The notes under the pieces were generated by a model. That model saw only the letters and a program-made list of their open reading frames with translations. It did no database searches and had not been told where the DNA came from. From NCBI GenBank assembly GCA_000310025.1, contig FN648365.1, positions 274,880 to 338,879 on the forward strand: a DNA stretch of 64,000 nt. The letters run 5' to 3'. Every line of letters starts with the position of its first letter. Within the stretch, counting starts at the first letter, position 1. This DNA comes from Ectocarpus siliculosus (lineage: Eukaryota > Sar > Phaeophyceae > Ectocarpales > Ectocarpaceae). The position numbers and the translations under genes were made by a program. Below, piece after piece: positions 38,790-52,229 of this stretch.

Positions 38790-38985
38790 CCCGATGTTTG
38801 CCATCGGGGTTGGGTTTTCGTCGCTTGGCAACGACGTTGTAAAACATGCCACCCCCCCCGGTGTTTGCCATCGGGGTCGGGTTTTCGTCGCTTGACAACG
38901 AAGTTGTAAAACAAGCCGCCCCCCCGGTGTTTGCCATAGGGGTTGGGTTTTCGTCGGTTCGCAGCGATGCTGTAAAAGAAGCCGA
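38790..38985. repeat. ~66-bp tandem repeat, three copies
   Basis: Each copy has GTGTTTGCCATCGGGGTTGG, GTTTTCGTCGCTTGACAACG and GTTGTAAAACAAGCC followed by a C run. Length changes in the C runs shift the frame. Confidence 0.85.
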
Positions 38986-39852
38986 TTAACTTCGTGAGCT
39001 CGGCAACCAGGTTACCACTTTATTTTTTGCCTTTTTCTTTTTTTTTTGCGGTAACCATGAATGGTGGTCGAGTAGATCATGTTGTGCGGGGTCGAGAACC
39101 CTCACTCCGCGCAAAGGGGAAAATCGCACGTTGTGTTAAATTGGTCAAGCACCCTCGAGGCAGTTACACAGCGCTTCAAACTGTCTCTGGAAGTGAAAGC
39201 GCCAGAAAAAAAATGAAGTCATACGCAGCTGTCATTCGTACGCAAGGAGGTAAGCACAAGATGCCGAACACCCTTAGCAGGGTGCAGCGCACCCTTCATG
39301 GGACTCGCCGAATACCTCACGGCGCTTCGCGCTTGGTGATGTGAGAGCCTGGTCCGGTGAGAACCCGGCGTGCTCCGTCCCGGCTTTGTAGGGATGCGAG
39401 GTCAATGGTCCAACGACTACGGCATGCACGACTATGAGTACACCCCCACCACCACCAACTCCATGGCGCCACTGCACACTCCTGGCCACCAGTTCGCTAG
39501 GAGGTTCAGGCTTAACCCGTTCGAATCCAACACAAAGATCTACACGTGCGCATGGCACGCCAAGTCTCTGGCTGGGTGTCATCCTCACCAACTCGCAACG
39601 AACACCTTTAGGGCGGCTATCGTGCAGTCTTCGTCACGAATTATGAGCCGGTCGAGGGCTCTTTTACGAACAGTTGAAAATAACCTGAGTCCATGTGGAC
39701 ATCACTCTTCCACGAGATATATGCTGCCAGGTTGTCGAAGAAGTTCGTTGGAACAGATTGTGATGCTCCTTTAATTGACGTTTCACATGAACCGCACACC
39801 TAAAATGGGTCGAAGTTGATTTTTGTTTGTCGAGCTGACGCCAGGGCTTAGT

Positions 39853-40064
39853 CAACCGAAAGAGGGGGTGTACGTCTTGGTGGACGTACGGTACGTAAAC
39901 TGCTGGGAGCAAGCGCATACGATATGGGGCGGTATTCAGGCAAGGCGAATATAATATTCAACCGAAAGAGGGGGTGTACGTCTTGGTGGACGTACGGTAC
40001 GTAAACTGCTGGGAGCAAGCGCATACGATATGGGGCGGTATTCAGGCAAGGCGTATATAATATG
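39853..40064. repeat. 106-bp near-perfect tandem duplication
   Basis: CAACCGAAAGAGGGGGTGTA begins at 39853 and 39959. The copies are almost identical through GCGGTATTCAGGCAAGGCG, so the event is recent. Confidence 0.9.
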
Positions 40065-40209
40065 TGTTGAAGGGGGTCATCTTCGTACTGTATTCAGAGT
40101 AAACCGGTCGAAAAAAAATCACCCATACCTGGAGAGAAACAAGTACGCTCATCGTCGTTATAGCATTACCTGGCCACCTGAATCGCGTGAATTTAACCCA
40201 GTCTCGACG

Positions 40210-40612
40210 CTTTGGGGTACCCGGAACATATTGCGTACTACGCCCCCCCATCGCCCCCCCATCGAACGAGAGGAGGCGCACATGTTACCACTCTGTTTAA
40301 GTCCTGTGTTCACAGAGTATTAGCGTGCCAGAGAGGGAGAGAAAGAGAGTAGCGCAGAGGCAACGAGCGAGGTGGACACATAGAAGGCTTCTACAATAGT
40401 GAAGTGCCTACCTCAGGAGCCGACCACAAGTTGAGCCTTTTCTGGCAGCCCTCCTCTTGCGCTTGAGAAATGGGGTAGTTACGGAGACACCGGGGTCCCT
40501 GGTCGGGAGTGCCGAGCTGAGAAGAGAGCAAGGACGCCAGGCGCCAGCTGGTGTGGCATCTAGGGCGCAGCACTGAGCGGTACGTGTGGCGATGTGACGG
40601 CAATGAGGACAG
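40210..40612. repeat. Dispersed repeat next to satellite, copy 1 (other copy 46444-46745)
   Basis: Both copies start TGGGGTACCCGGAAC and have AGTnTTAGCGTGCCAGAGAG, CACATAGAAGGCTTCTA and TCTAGGGCGCA. In both places the repeat lies upstream of the ~120-bp satellite, which suggests they spread or formed together. No coding domain was recognised. Confidence 0.75.
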
Positions 40613-40679
40613 AGGTCATGTAGAAAGAGTACAAATCCACACCTGTGTGGAGGAGAGAGAACCCCGATGGATCGGTCTG

Positions 40680-41520
40680 TAGAGGAGAGAGAAAACCAAC
40701 TGGTATTGAGTTGATGGTCCTGTTTGTCAACAGGACCAGTGTTACCTACTAGGGTTGTCGCCTTTGGGCTATTCAAAAGAAAGAGTACAACCGCCGGAAC
40801 CACAACATATATATAGTGCTTGGCGGCGGTGGTTGGTGGGCTTGTTTTTTACTAGCGACATCCCAAAAGGTTGTCACCTTTGGGGCGATTCACGCAGCAA
40901 GAGAGGGTACATGCCGGGACCACACGCATAAATAGTACGTAGCGTCCGTGGTCGGTGGTCTTGTTTTTCGAAAACATCATCTACTAGGTAGGATTGTCGC
41001 CATGAGCGATTAACGCAACGATAAAGAGAGAATGACTGCCGGAACCACACGCATGAATAGTGTGTGGCGGCTATCGTTGGTGGTTTTTCTTTCAACAGCG
41101 TTACCTACCAGGGGTATTCTCTTGGGGGCGATTCACGCTTGAATACAGAAAGTCTAAATTCCGGAGCAATACACATGAATAGTGTCTGGCGGCCGTGGTT
41201 GGTGGATCTGTTTTTCAACAACGCTACTTACCAGGGTTGTAACCTTGGGGGCGATTCACGCACAAACACGAAGAGCGGAAAAGCCGGAACCATAAACACA
41301 TGAGTAGTGTTTGGCGCCCGTCGTTGTAGGCTTGTTTTTTCTATCAGCGCTACCTACCGCAGGGTTGCTGCCTTCGGGCGATTCACGCATGCATATAGAG
41401 TGTAAATGGAAGAACCACACACATGAATAAGGTGTGGCGGCCGTGGTTGGTAGATTGGTTTTTCATCAGCGCTACCTACCAGCGTCCATATCATTCACTG
41501 ACTAAACACATCACTGGTGT
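40680..41520. repeat. ~113-127-bp satellite, block 1
   Basis: The unit is GCCGGAACCACACACATGAA, GTGTGGCGGCCGTGGTTGG, TGGGCTTGTTTTTC, AACAGCGCTACCTACCAGGG and GCGATTCACGCATGAATACA. About seven diverged units are present. Confidence 0.85.
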
Positions 41521-42029
41521 TTTATGGCCGAGGTCTGGTTCACACAGCATGTGGTATCTGCTCTACTATAACTGCACAACGTTAGGGACTGCTGGCTGCT
41601 GACACCGGCACCATTCTGCAGCATCCTACAGCCCTAGCGTGCACACACAATCGTCATATGTAGCTTGGGTACGACCACTTTCTTCGTCTATGTTGCCTGC
41701 AGCGAACACAGAAGGGATAAACCGTGGCTTCCGTCTACATGGACACGTAACAACTATCCCTGACAACTTTTGTTCGTGTGAGTGCGTATGTAGTCGGATT
41801 CGTAGACGAGATGACTGTTTCACGTGCCCTGCACAGAGGTATGCGTTGGGTAGTACGGCCAGAGAATGATTGTGCGGAGCCCCCGCGTCAGCTGTGGTGC
41901 TCGTGGCACTCCCTGCTCTTTTCTTCCCAATCGGGTGTGAGTGATAACAAGTTTTTAAACATCAAGCACTACCGTCACTACAAAGACAACAAGGGCATAC
42001 CACCTGGGATTGACGAATAACTTTTATAT

Positions 42030-42634
42030 GTTAAAGGTTGGGTAGTGCAAGCTCTGGAATATGACCAAGCTCACGGAGCTTCGACGCAAACAGTGGAGAA
42101 ATAGGCGTGAATCCCAGAAACCAATGCGTGCTGCACTTGCTAAAAGTTGGGGAACTGGCATATGGCGGTTGGGGGCAACAATATGGCGGTTGGGGGCAAC
42201 AAATCGAGCAAGTATCCCGGAGGGCAGCAAGATGAAGCTAGACGAATGAGAAGGAGCCGTGTACAATGGTGTCCAGCACGGTACGAAGTAGCAAGTCGGG
42301 GGGCAATCGGGGGAAGGTACGGTGTGGGGGTAGTCAAGAGCAGGAGCTAATCCCATTGCATGAGTAGTGTCATGGTGACCTCAAATTTGGCGAAGAAATT
42401 GGGAGTTGGTCATGTGAGACTATACTGTGCGCAGTAAGATTGGTTCCCTCCACCGCAGGAAAGAGCACCCTCGGTTGCTGTTTGGAGGGAAGAGAGAGGG
42501 ATAGATTTTGTTGGGAGAAAGGCAGAAGCATGATAGAAAGGCCGCAAAAAGGTGTCGGGAAACACACGTTTGGTAACTCTTCCCTCGGGCTTAAGAAAAT
42601 AATAATGAACGCAAAAGAGAAGAGAACAATAAAG
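42030..42634. repeat. ~600-bp dispersed repeat, copy 1 (other copy 52230-52868)
   Basis: Both copies begin GTTAAAGGTTG and share AAATAGGnGTGAATCCCAGA, CAATCGGGGGAA, AGTAGTGTCATG and GCTGTTTGGAGGGAAGAGAG. They end near AACAATAAA. Copy 1 has an extra 22-bp duplication of ATATGGCGGTTGGGGGCAAC at 42162-42200. Non-coding. Confidence 0.85.
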
Positions 42635-42639
42635 CTGTG

Positions 42640-45320
42640 GTATGCATACGACTGCCGTGCGAGGAGCAGTACAAGGGCATGTCGACGCAAAAAACAGAAG
42701 AAAACAAACCACTGCTGCTACGATGGAGCTAGGAAATCGACAAGTCTGGCACTCGCATTCCGGCAGCACTAAAAAGCACAAACAAAAACACGAGCCGATT
42801 GCACGCAAGAAGGCCTTCCGTACAGCAGTAGTACAGTCCTCGAAACAAATGTGGTACGCACGACTGGGTTGGGCGAGTGCACAGCACAGAGGGGAAACAA
42901 AAATACAAAAAATACGACATTATGGAAGAGAGTCCAAGCCGTGCCCGCCGCGAGTTTAATGCCGTGCGCTACAGCACAGTACTGCTAGACACTGCTGTCA
43001 ATCTAGATTTCAGCACCAGTAAATTTCGCCTGCTGTACTGAAAGTTGAACCGGCCTACCAGTAAATACAGGCAGGGGTGCAACGCACCTTCGATTGCACG
43101 GGGATGCACTGCCGACCAGCTACGTGACGTGTGGCTGCAGTGCTGGAAAAGCGGGCGCCACGACACCACAACAACATCAAAACAACACCACAAGCAAATG
43201 TGTGAGCGGTCGAAGCCGCCGGCAACACCGGTACGCCGAATACCAAACTGCGCGTTTTTGCCGGACAGTTGATCGTACAGCAGTAGTTGTTAGGAGTTTG
43301 ACAGGAAGCAAGCGTGATGTAGTCGGGTTGCACAGCGACATGACGTATTAACGAAATACGAAATACATGTTCGTTCGTGATACATAGCTGCTGCACGCAA
43401 CACGTGGTCGCTACAACATGAAAACAACACCAAAAGCAAACGTGGGAAGGGGGAAATTACAATCAGCCGTGGTTGGGTGTGACGATGTCATGTAAAGGTT
43501 CGGTACACGTCGTCGCTGCTGCACGGTGTGCGTGAGTCGCAACGCTAGAGTGGTATTTCTCGACGCATACGTGTGGCCAAGTGTGGCCCGCAAAAAGAAA
43601 ATTAGCATCCCATTGTCGGTGTACACTAAAATGTAGTCTAATTCCGAGGGTGGACCTTGTCAAACAAATGCTGAATCGAAATCGAAAATCAACCAGGAGG
43701 CGAACAAGGCCCATACATGCCAGTTGCGATCATTGAAACCATGACCGACCATGAGAGCCACACCGCATCCAAGACAGCGAACGATAGCTCCGAACAACGG
43801 CCATAATCAGGCGGGTTGGGCGTTCTTTGTCTCACATCGATACGCTGCGAACTCAGCGACCAATGTGTGATTGAATGCAGCGTGCTGATGTAGGAAAGCC
43901 AAATAGGCTGCCGTTGAACTGCATCTACAAAGAAATAATTTCACGGTGATGACTCTCTCTCTCAACTTAGAGCAGACCTCGCCCAAAGAAAAGTTGTGTC
44001 ATATTAAGAAAAAAAAAAAAAAAGTACACCGTGCTCTGCTGAATGTCAGCTTTCTGTCAAGCTCTTGCTTGCATCGCCAAGTAGCCACCTAGACAAGTAT
44101 CGAAATGGAGGCATGGACGACTCTGTGAGGGTGTGACAGCCAGCTTGATGTTTCGGTTGTCATTTTCGATTTTCGATTTTGAGTCTGTTCGTGCTCGCTT
44201 TTGGTTTTTCCCTATCGTAGAATATTCGGAACATTTACCCCTAGATCGAAAATCCGGCGGCGGAACACTGGAGCTCTGTCCAATCAGTGACATTTTCGAT
44301 TTTCGATTTTCGATTTTCGACGGAGTAGTAGTGGTCTGACCCAAAGGTCCACACTGACGACGACTTTCTGTGATGGTATGTACATCACATGTAGTAGATA
44401 ACATGATTCAACGGAATACGGCAACATGTATGCATATGTATCATTTGGACTTTTTTGGTGGTCGCGGTCGTTTCTCTCCGCTGGATCAGCGATTTTTCTC
44501 GCGCTTTCTTCTGCATGGCACGCAGAGGACCCGTCGGTACATACCCGTTACGTGTGGGGCTCGCGAGACACCGGTGGTGCGAGTTAGGGCCGCCTATAAG
44601 TCGCTGGGACTGGGCTGTTTTTTCAGGGGTTGGGAATCCGAACCATAAACGCCTCCTCGACCGGCACGAAAACTGAAAACAGAACTTTTCTTTTACCCCG
44701 CGCCACGCGCCACGCTCCCACGCGCCAACACACACACCTGCTGCTGTGCTTGTTGTGCACACAACCACCACACGGCAACTAGCGCATGCGTACCCACAGC
44801 GGGGGTCAGAGACTCTTGATGCCCATGGGGACACTCCACGCGACACAGAAGTCTTCTCGCACAACTCTGGCAGCGGTAGATTTGTACATTTCAATTCCGA
44901 GAATCGAAAAAGTCAACCATACTAGTTTGGTACGGCGGTAGGTCTTTGATCCGTTGTTGTTGGTGTATGCGTGAAAAAGTCCCACAGACCATGGGAAACA
45001 CGATCACACAACCAAGAAAAGAAAAGGATCAAACGCAGCGGATTACAGCAGTGTACGACCTGCAGAAAACCGCTAGCCAAAACCACTCACTCGGTGCACA
45101 AGGGAAAGTCACGGCGGGAGAAAACAAAATACCCCGCACATATGATGCAAATTCCGGGCAACTTATTAGTATGCAGGTTGCACGCAAGCCGGCACTACCG
45201 GACGTTATGTCGACCAACCATGCGACCGCGATGGCATTGGTTGGCCATGTCCTCTTTCGTCGCCCCCGGGAGGCAAATCACCTACCTCCCACAGGGGACC
45301 CTTGTATATATATTTACTAG
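42640..45320. other. No supported gene
   Basis: TCGATTTT-type short repeats occur near 44160-44180 and 44295-44320. A 15-A run is at 44010. Overlapping ORFs of 70-169 codons on both strands carry no motif. Confidence 0.35.
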
Positions 45321-45329
45321 GGTTATAAT

Positions 45330-46350
45330 TACTAGGGTTAAGGATTGCCCTCCCGCCCCCCAATGGGGCTGGGGGCCAACATCCAGGACGGATGGTGGTG
45401 AGTGTCTGGGAAGAAGGAGAGAAGAAGAAGAAGGGGAGAGGATTTGTAGGGGCGGGTAGAAGGGACGGTGTTGGGAGAGGCAAGGAAGTGGTGAAGAATT
45501 TCGGCACTCGACGAGCGCGCGGTCCCGCCGGGGGTGAAAGGGACATGTCAGTCGGTAGTCTTGTCTATCGGTAATCGAAAAGCCGAAAAATCGAGGTATA
45601 CATTATGTACATCACGATGGAGAAGGCCGACGAGGAAGGTACGAAGAGAGGAAATTGCACCCCACGTTCGAAGTCGGCGTGAAAACCGCCGCAAGGAAGG
45701 AGTGCGAAGGGAACAAACAAAAAAACGGACACGTCGACGTTTGCGTCGTGGAACGATCCTTCCGTATAACGCAGGCATTCACCAATGCACGACGGGGAGG
45801 TAAAATACCCATCGTCAAAGTCAAAGCGCAGGTCATAACTGCGTATGACTCATGCGCGGAGAAGTAACCACGGAGACTTATCAACAAGGAGCTTGAAGGC
45901 CGGCTGAGAAGGTTTGAAGACACACTTACGCGACGATGGCAAGCGCAACGTCAAAACTTCACAAGAAGAAAATGCATACAAAAAAAGAAAATGCCGGATG
46001 CCGACCTATGGCTTTCTCGGAATGAAGAGATTCCCACAAATTCCATAAAGAACCCGAGAATTTCACTGCTGTATCCCGACGTACAAGACTCCCATCGACA
46101 CACCAGCACGGACGGGTAGGAGGAGTGGGTGCGTGGAAGATGCCGTCACAGTACAGCTAACTCCACACTCCTACGAGTATGTACAGTCGGCGTCTGGTCG
46201 ATACGAAGGTCGAAGGTAGGCATGATGAAGGTCGACCCGTCCTGCGTCGTGCGGTGTAATATGAAAAATGCGAAAGATGGACTGCGTAAAGATACAGCGG
46301 TCTTCTCGGGAGTGCCAAAGGAAAAATGAAAAATGCAACCATGTCGCGAA
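45330..46350. repeat. Mosaic of two dispersed repeats
   Basis: 45330-46042 is the second copy of the repeat at 17006. It runs directly into 46042-46350, a fragment of the family at 21385 that includes ACAAGACTCCCATCGACACA and GACCCGTCCTGCGTCGTGCG. The same ACAAGACTCCCATCGACACA phrase is at 53370. The junction is seamless. Confidence 0.8.
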
Positions 46351-46443
46351 AAAAAAGGGGCAGGTTTGTTTAAGGCGTAGACAAAGGCGTAGACAAAACA
46401 AACCGAGGTTTATTGAAACAACTCGAAATGCCATATTGCTTAT

Positions 46444-46745
46444 ATTGGGGTACCCGGAACGCATTGCGTACTGCGGGCCCCCCTCGGTCGAGAGGAGGAG
46501 TCGCGTATGTTACCATTCTGTTCAAGCCTTGTGTCCACAGAGTCTTAGCGTGCCAGAGAGAGAGTATTGCAGAGACAACTAGCGAGGTGGTCACATAGAA
46601 GGCTTCTAGTGGTGTGCCAGCCTCTGGAGCTGACAGGAAGTGGAGTCTTTTCTTGCCTCCTCTTCCAGTTGCCAGGCGCCGGCAGGTGTGGAATCTAGGG
46701 CGCAACACTGAGCGGTATGTGTTGTGATGTGATGACAGTGTGGGA
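46444..46745. repeat. Dispersed repeat, copy 2 (of 40210)
   Basis: TGGGGTACCCGGAACGCATT through CACAGAGTCTTAGCGTGCCA to GAGCGGTATGTG matches 40210-40612 with indels. Confidence 0.75.
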
Positions 46746-46749
46746 TGAT

Positions 46750-47620
46750 GTGGGAAGAGAGCAAAACCCACAATGTGTTTTGGTGTGTCAAAAAAAAAGG
46801 AGAGACACAACCCCAACGGAGTGTTTGCATGGGGGGAGAGATCCCGCTGCTGCTGGGTTGATTCGGTGGCGTACCCAGTCACCCATGTGGCACGTGATTC
46901 AATGACTAAACACATCAACCGGGTGTGGTGGCCGAGGTTGGTGGGCCTGCTTCGACAACGCTGGCTGTCACGGCTGTTTCCACCGTACGAAGAGTACGCA
47001 GTCATGTGGATGATATACATACACTCGCAAATACAGCAGTTGTTCCGCATCGATGCGGGAGAAAAAAATAACTGTGGGTTCTGTGGCGTTACGTTCACGA
47101 TGTTGAACGTGGTTTCAATACCGGCTCCGCATCTAACGAGTGTGGTGGCCACAGCCAAGCAAGACAATACCCACAAACTATTATTGTTTGGTGTCGATAC
47201 GCGATGGAAGTACATACACGAATGCTGGATCACATGGTGCGCTGTAGACGAGTGTATCATATGGACTAATCTGGCCTCAGATTTGCGTTGCAGTCGTTTT
47301 GAATCACATGGTGTCCTGTACACGAGTGTGTATCACAGGGGATATTCTGGATTCAGATTTACGCTGCAGTCGATAAAAGCCAGAGATTATGCAATTGCCA
47401 GCGAAGTATGTGAACACTACTTACAAAGTTACAAAAAATTGTTGGAGACTTGCCGTGAGAATCGAGGCCCGATTCGACGGAATCCGTTGAAGTCCTCCCA
47501 GAGTACATACAATTGTACTGAGAAAGTTGCAGGACAGCACCAAGCATACCTTGACGCCAGCACGTTGTCGATTTAATAGCGATCAGTCGATCGTGGTATA
47601 TCATGAGTATGCATACAACA
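46750..47620. other. Interval between repeat and satellite; long opposed ORFs
   Basis: A 267-codon plus ORF (46773-47576) is overlapped by part of a 317-codon minus ORF (46370-47323). The plus ORF ends with a coding-like stretch (SEVCEHYLQSYKKLLETCRE) but starts inside satellite-like sequence (46905-46970). No domain was recognised. Confidence 0.3.
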
Positions 47621-50600
47621 AGTATTAAATGCCGGAACCACACACATCAATAGTGTGTGGCGGTCGTGGTTGGTGATCTTGTGTTCGCAAGAGCGCTACC
47701 TACTAGGGTTGTTTCCTGTGAGTGATTCACGCATAAATACACAGAAAGTGTAAATACCGAAACCACACACAGGAAACGTGTGTGGCGGCCTTGGTCGGTG
47801 GGCTTGTTTGTCAACAGCGCTACATACCGGGGTTGTTGCCTGTGGGGCAATTCACGCATAAATACAGAAATTGTAAATGCGGGAACCACACACATACATA
47901 GTGCGTGGCGGCTGTGGTCGGTGGGCTACTTACCAGGGTTGTTGCCTGTGGGGCAATTCACGCATGAAGACAGAGAGCGTGAATGCCGGAAGCACACACA
48001 TGAAAAGTGTGCGGCGGCCGTCGTTGGTGGGCTTGTTTGTCAACAGCGCTACTTACCAGGGTTGTTGCCTGTGGGCAAATAACGCATGAATACAGAAGTG
48101 TGTGAATCCCGGAACCACGCGCATGAGAAGTGTGTGGCGGCAGTGGTTGGTGGGCTTGTTTGTCAACAGCGCTACCTATTAGGGTTGTCGCCGGTGGGCG
48201 ATTCACACATGAATATAGAGAGTGTAAATGCCGACACCATACACATGAATAGCGTGTGGCGGCCGGAGTTGGTGGACTTGTTCTGTTTTTCAACAAGCGC
48301 TACCTACGAGAGTTGCCGCCGGGGGTGATTCACGCATGAATACAGAGAATGTAACTGCCGAAACCCGCGCATGAGTAGGGGTGGCGGTCGGAGTCGGTGG
48401 ACTTATTTGTTTTCAACAAGTGCTACCTACGAGAGTTGTTGCCTTGGGGCGATTCACGCACAGACATAGAGAATGTAACAGCCGGAACCACACGCATGAG
48501 TAGAGAGGGGCGGCCGGAGTTGATGGACTTGTTTTCGCAACAGCGCTACATACCTCCTCGAGCTGTCGCCTTGGGCGATTCACGCAGTCTGTTTATGCCA
48601 GAACCAAACACACCAATCGTGTTTGGCGGCCTTAGTTGGTGAGCTTGTCGTTTCTGAACATGGCTATCTACCAGGGTTGTCGCGTGGGGCGATTCGCGCA
48701 GATCAGTTTCGCCGGAACGTAACACATCAATCGTGTTTGGCGGCCGTGGTTGGTGAGCTTTATGTTTGAGCGCTACTTAACACCGGTTGTCGCATGGAGC
48801 GATTCACGCAGATTAGGTTATGCCGGGACCAAACACATCAATCGTGTTTGGCGGCCGTGGCTGGTGAGCTTGGTTTTGGACAATGCCGCCGTCCAGGGTT
48901 GTCGCATGGCGCGATTCACGCAGTTTTTTTTTTTATGCTGGTACCGATCGTGTGTGACGGCCGTGGTTGGTGAGCTTCTGCTACCTACCACACCACGAAA
49001 TAGACCGTGTACCAGGTAGGCTTCTATTTCTGCTGCTACATAGACGAGTATATTGCCGTCGGTAAGGGTGATCGGTCGCTGGATTTCTCGCACTATTGCC
49101 AAAGACCGAGCCTATTGACAGATGACTTGGGCAATCTATTGCAAATTGAAATGCCTGTCGAATGTCACGATAGACATCGTTGGCAACAACAGACTTCGAA
49201 GGCTTCCTTCCGGTAGACATTGCTGGCAGTATTAGAAGAAGCCTTCGAACATGTTCTCGTGCAAGTGGATATCCTCTACGACCTTGAGGGCAGATTGCTC
49301 GAGATAACGACTATCGATGTTGCGTTTCGATATATATCGGTAGCCCGCTCAAGAATCTACTCGAGTAAAACGATGTATATCGATGACATGTCATGAACCC
49401 AGTGGCAATGGCTTCCGAGAAAACCGTTGAACGTCTGTTGCTATGCACAATTCATATCAATAGGCACCATCGAAATCTGTTACGGTTGACAACAGATATC
49501 AACGGAACCTTTTGAATAATTTGTTGTCTTTGACAAGGGAGGTCGAAAGGAACTTTCAAAATCTACTGTTTTGGACAAAGGATATCGGGACAAACCTCTC
49601 GAAATCTATGGTCCCCGACAAGGGATGTCGATATTTGATGTTGTCACTCGCGGTCCATTGTAGCAACCTACCAGGGTTGTCGCATGAGGCGGTTCTTCAG
49701 TTCAGTTTATGCCAGGACCAAACACATCAATCGTGTTTGGCGGCCGTAGCTGGTGAGCTTCACTTTGTACAGTGTTTCCTACCAAGGTTGTGGCATGGGG
49801 AGATTTGGCCAGGGTTGCCGCATGGGGCGATTCTCGCCGGTTTGTGTATGCCGGGACCAAACACACCAATCGTATTTGGCGGCGGTGGCTGGTGAACTTC
49901 ATTTTGGAACAGTGCTACTTGTCAGGATTGTTGCATCGTGCGATTCACACACATTTGTTCATGCCGGAACCAAGCACATAAATCGTGTTTGGCGACTGTG
50001 GTTGGTAGCTTCTTGTTTCTGAACATGGATATCTACCAGGGTCGTCGCATTGGGCGATTCACGCAGATCAGTTTATGCCGGGACCAAACACGTGACTCGT
50101 GTCTAGGGGCCGTGGTCGGTGAGCTTGACCGGAACAGTGCTACGTACGAGAATTGTCGCAGATTGACGCAGACTTGTGTATGCCGGCACCGGACGCATCA
50201 ATCGTGTTTGACGGTCCAGGTCGGTGCTTCGTATTGACCAATGCTAACTAGCGGGGGTTCCGCAGTGGGCGACTCAAGCAGATATACTTTTGCCGGGATC
50301 ATGATTGGCGACCGTGGTTGGTAGGCTTGTTGTTTTCGCAACAGCACATACCAGAGTGTTGCATCGTGCGGTCTACGCAGCCCATTCTTTTGCGGGGACC
50401 ACAAATATCACTCGTGCTTGGCAGTCATGAAGTTTGCGGCATATCACAGATGTCGCTTTGCACGGTTCACTCAGCCATGAATGCATCACGAGGAATAAAA
50501 TCTAAGTAGGCGACGGAACTAAACACGTCTACAATGTTTTGCAGATAGGGTGGGAGCGTTAGGTTTTCGAAGCGATGCCAACTGCGATGGTCGCGCTTTG

Positions 50601-51110
50601 ACGATTCACGCAGTCTTACCATCCATTCATATTGTGCTCGGTCAGTGTCTACCGGAACAAGACACATCAATCGTGGCTGGCGGTGGTGCGGTAGTTGTTG
50701 CAACGATGTTGCTTACCGAGGCCGTCGCATTCGTGTGATTCCTGCAGACATGTCGATCAGAACTTGGTTGCCAGTATCTGCTTAGACCACCCAATCTAAC
50801 GTGTCCCAGTCATATCATGGTGATTTCTGCGAGTGGTGATGGAGCTCCGGTTGCAACACGCTGTCTAATGCGGCCAGCGCATTCGCAAAACATCCGGCAA
50901 TCATGGCAATCACAGTATGTTTTCAACATTGCCACTGCGAATCACATGGATTTGTGATTGGCAACCATGATTTGTAGGCTTGGTTTCGAACAGTGCTGAT
51001 AGGGTTTTCGCAGTGGGCGATTCACGCGGATATATTATGCCGACAACCAAACACATGAGTCGTGAATGGCGGCCGCGGGTGTGGGCGTGTTCCTAGCAAC
51101 AACAGTGCTT
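47620..51110. repeat. ~113-127-bp satellite, block 2
   Basis: Units recur at about 47637, 47760, 47885, 47990, 48113, 48234, 48361, 48486, 48602, 48716 and 48829. They continue in more diverged form at 49660-50410 and 50640-51110. Between 49020 and 49650 the array is replaced by unrelated sequence. Many units are near 123 or 126 bp, so the plus strand reads repeated peptides such as SVWRPWLVDLF for a few units before stops intervene. Confidence 0.85.
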
Positions 51111-51539
51111 CCCGCGGTTGTCGCATTCGAGCGATTCTCACTATCCAGTAGAATCACGAACATGGTGTGGATTTGTCAGTATCCGCCAGGACAAAACAAC
51201 CAACATTCGTTGTTGGTTCTGTGGTAGGGCCGCCTGTTTCATACAGTAGTGCCGTTCCTGCGGCCGCCGAGTTTGTGCGGATACGCGGTTGGTCATGTAT
51301 ATCGTGCAGATGATGTGCAATCGGTATGTGCCGGGGCTCAACACATCAATCGTGTTTTGGTGGCCTGGTTTGGGGGGGCTTATTTCAACAGCACTACCCA
51401 CATTTACACAGCCGGCATTCGTGCGGTGTACGCACGAAATATTTCAATGCCAATTTTTCCGCTATTCGCGTGGACGAAACGCATCAACTCGGTTTCGTTT
51501 TGCTCTGTTGCTTGTTGTGAAAGGGAGCGCTTGCACACT

Positions 51540-52225
51540 CGCAGATGGCGATTGAATCGAGGTCACGCCTGGGCAGGGCGGCATGACGCGGGCGGACCGG
51601 TGCGTGGGGATCGTGGCCGGCAACGCCAGGTGTTTCCTTTCAGAAGCCATGACGGCGGATGTGTCCGCCGGGTGCCCCACGCCGCGACCACGCCGCGACC
51701 GTCTTCATGGGAGCCAGGGCTTACGCTCGCTCGGGGAGCAGCAAGGCGCCCGTGCCGTGCACGGTCTTCTCCGCGGACCGCAGACCGCGGCCCAGGGGCG
51801 GCGGTGGAATCAACAGGATGTTATTGAAGGGGTCGCCGAGAGCTGAGTGAATTAAAACACACGGCCGAATGAGGGCGGCCCAACGGCATGGCAACAAGGG
51901 CTGCAGCGAGATTTAAGGCACAAGCGAACTCAGACCTGATGGACGACCTCATCGGGTCCTCAATCGCGGAGCGGGGCAGCTGGTCGATGCGGCGGCAGTG
52001 TGTAGGAAGCCACCCGTATCACCGCCGGGTGCCGATTATTCCTGCCGTCGTCACGCCGGAGTGGTCAGGGTTCTCCTCGTGCATCGCATCAGGCGATCCA
52101 AGAATCGGGATGAGGTTAACGACCCATGATCGGGATATAGAGCAGACGGCGGAGCAGTTGCTCTGGTGGTGGCGTCGTTGTCATGTTGTGCAACGTTGCC
52201 CGATGACGCGCCGTTAAACATCCTG
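51540..52225. other. GC-rich island, possibly a foreign or decayed coding fragment
   Basis: This stretch is much richer in GC than its neighbours. It has several overlapping frames, for example plus 51583-51846 with IVAGNARCFLSEAMTADV and plus 51888-52217 with DLMDDLIGSSIAERGSW. No frame stays open throughout and no family is recognised. Confidence 0.4.
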
Positions 52226-52229
52226 TCTT

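Noticed and set aside
46370-47576. Opposed ORFs of 317 and 267 codons
   Set aside because: They overlap each other, begin in dispersed or satellite repeat sequence and show no domain.
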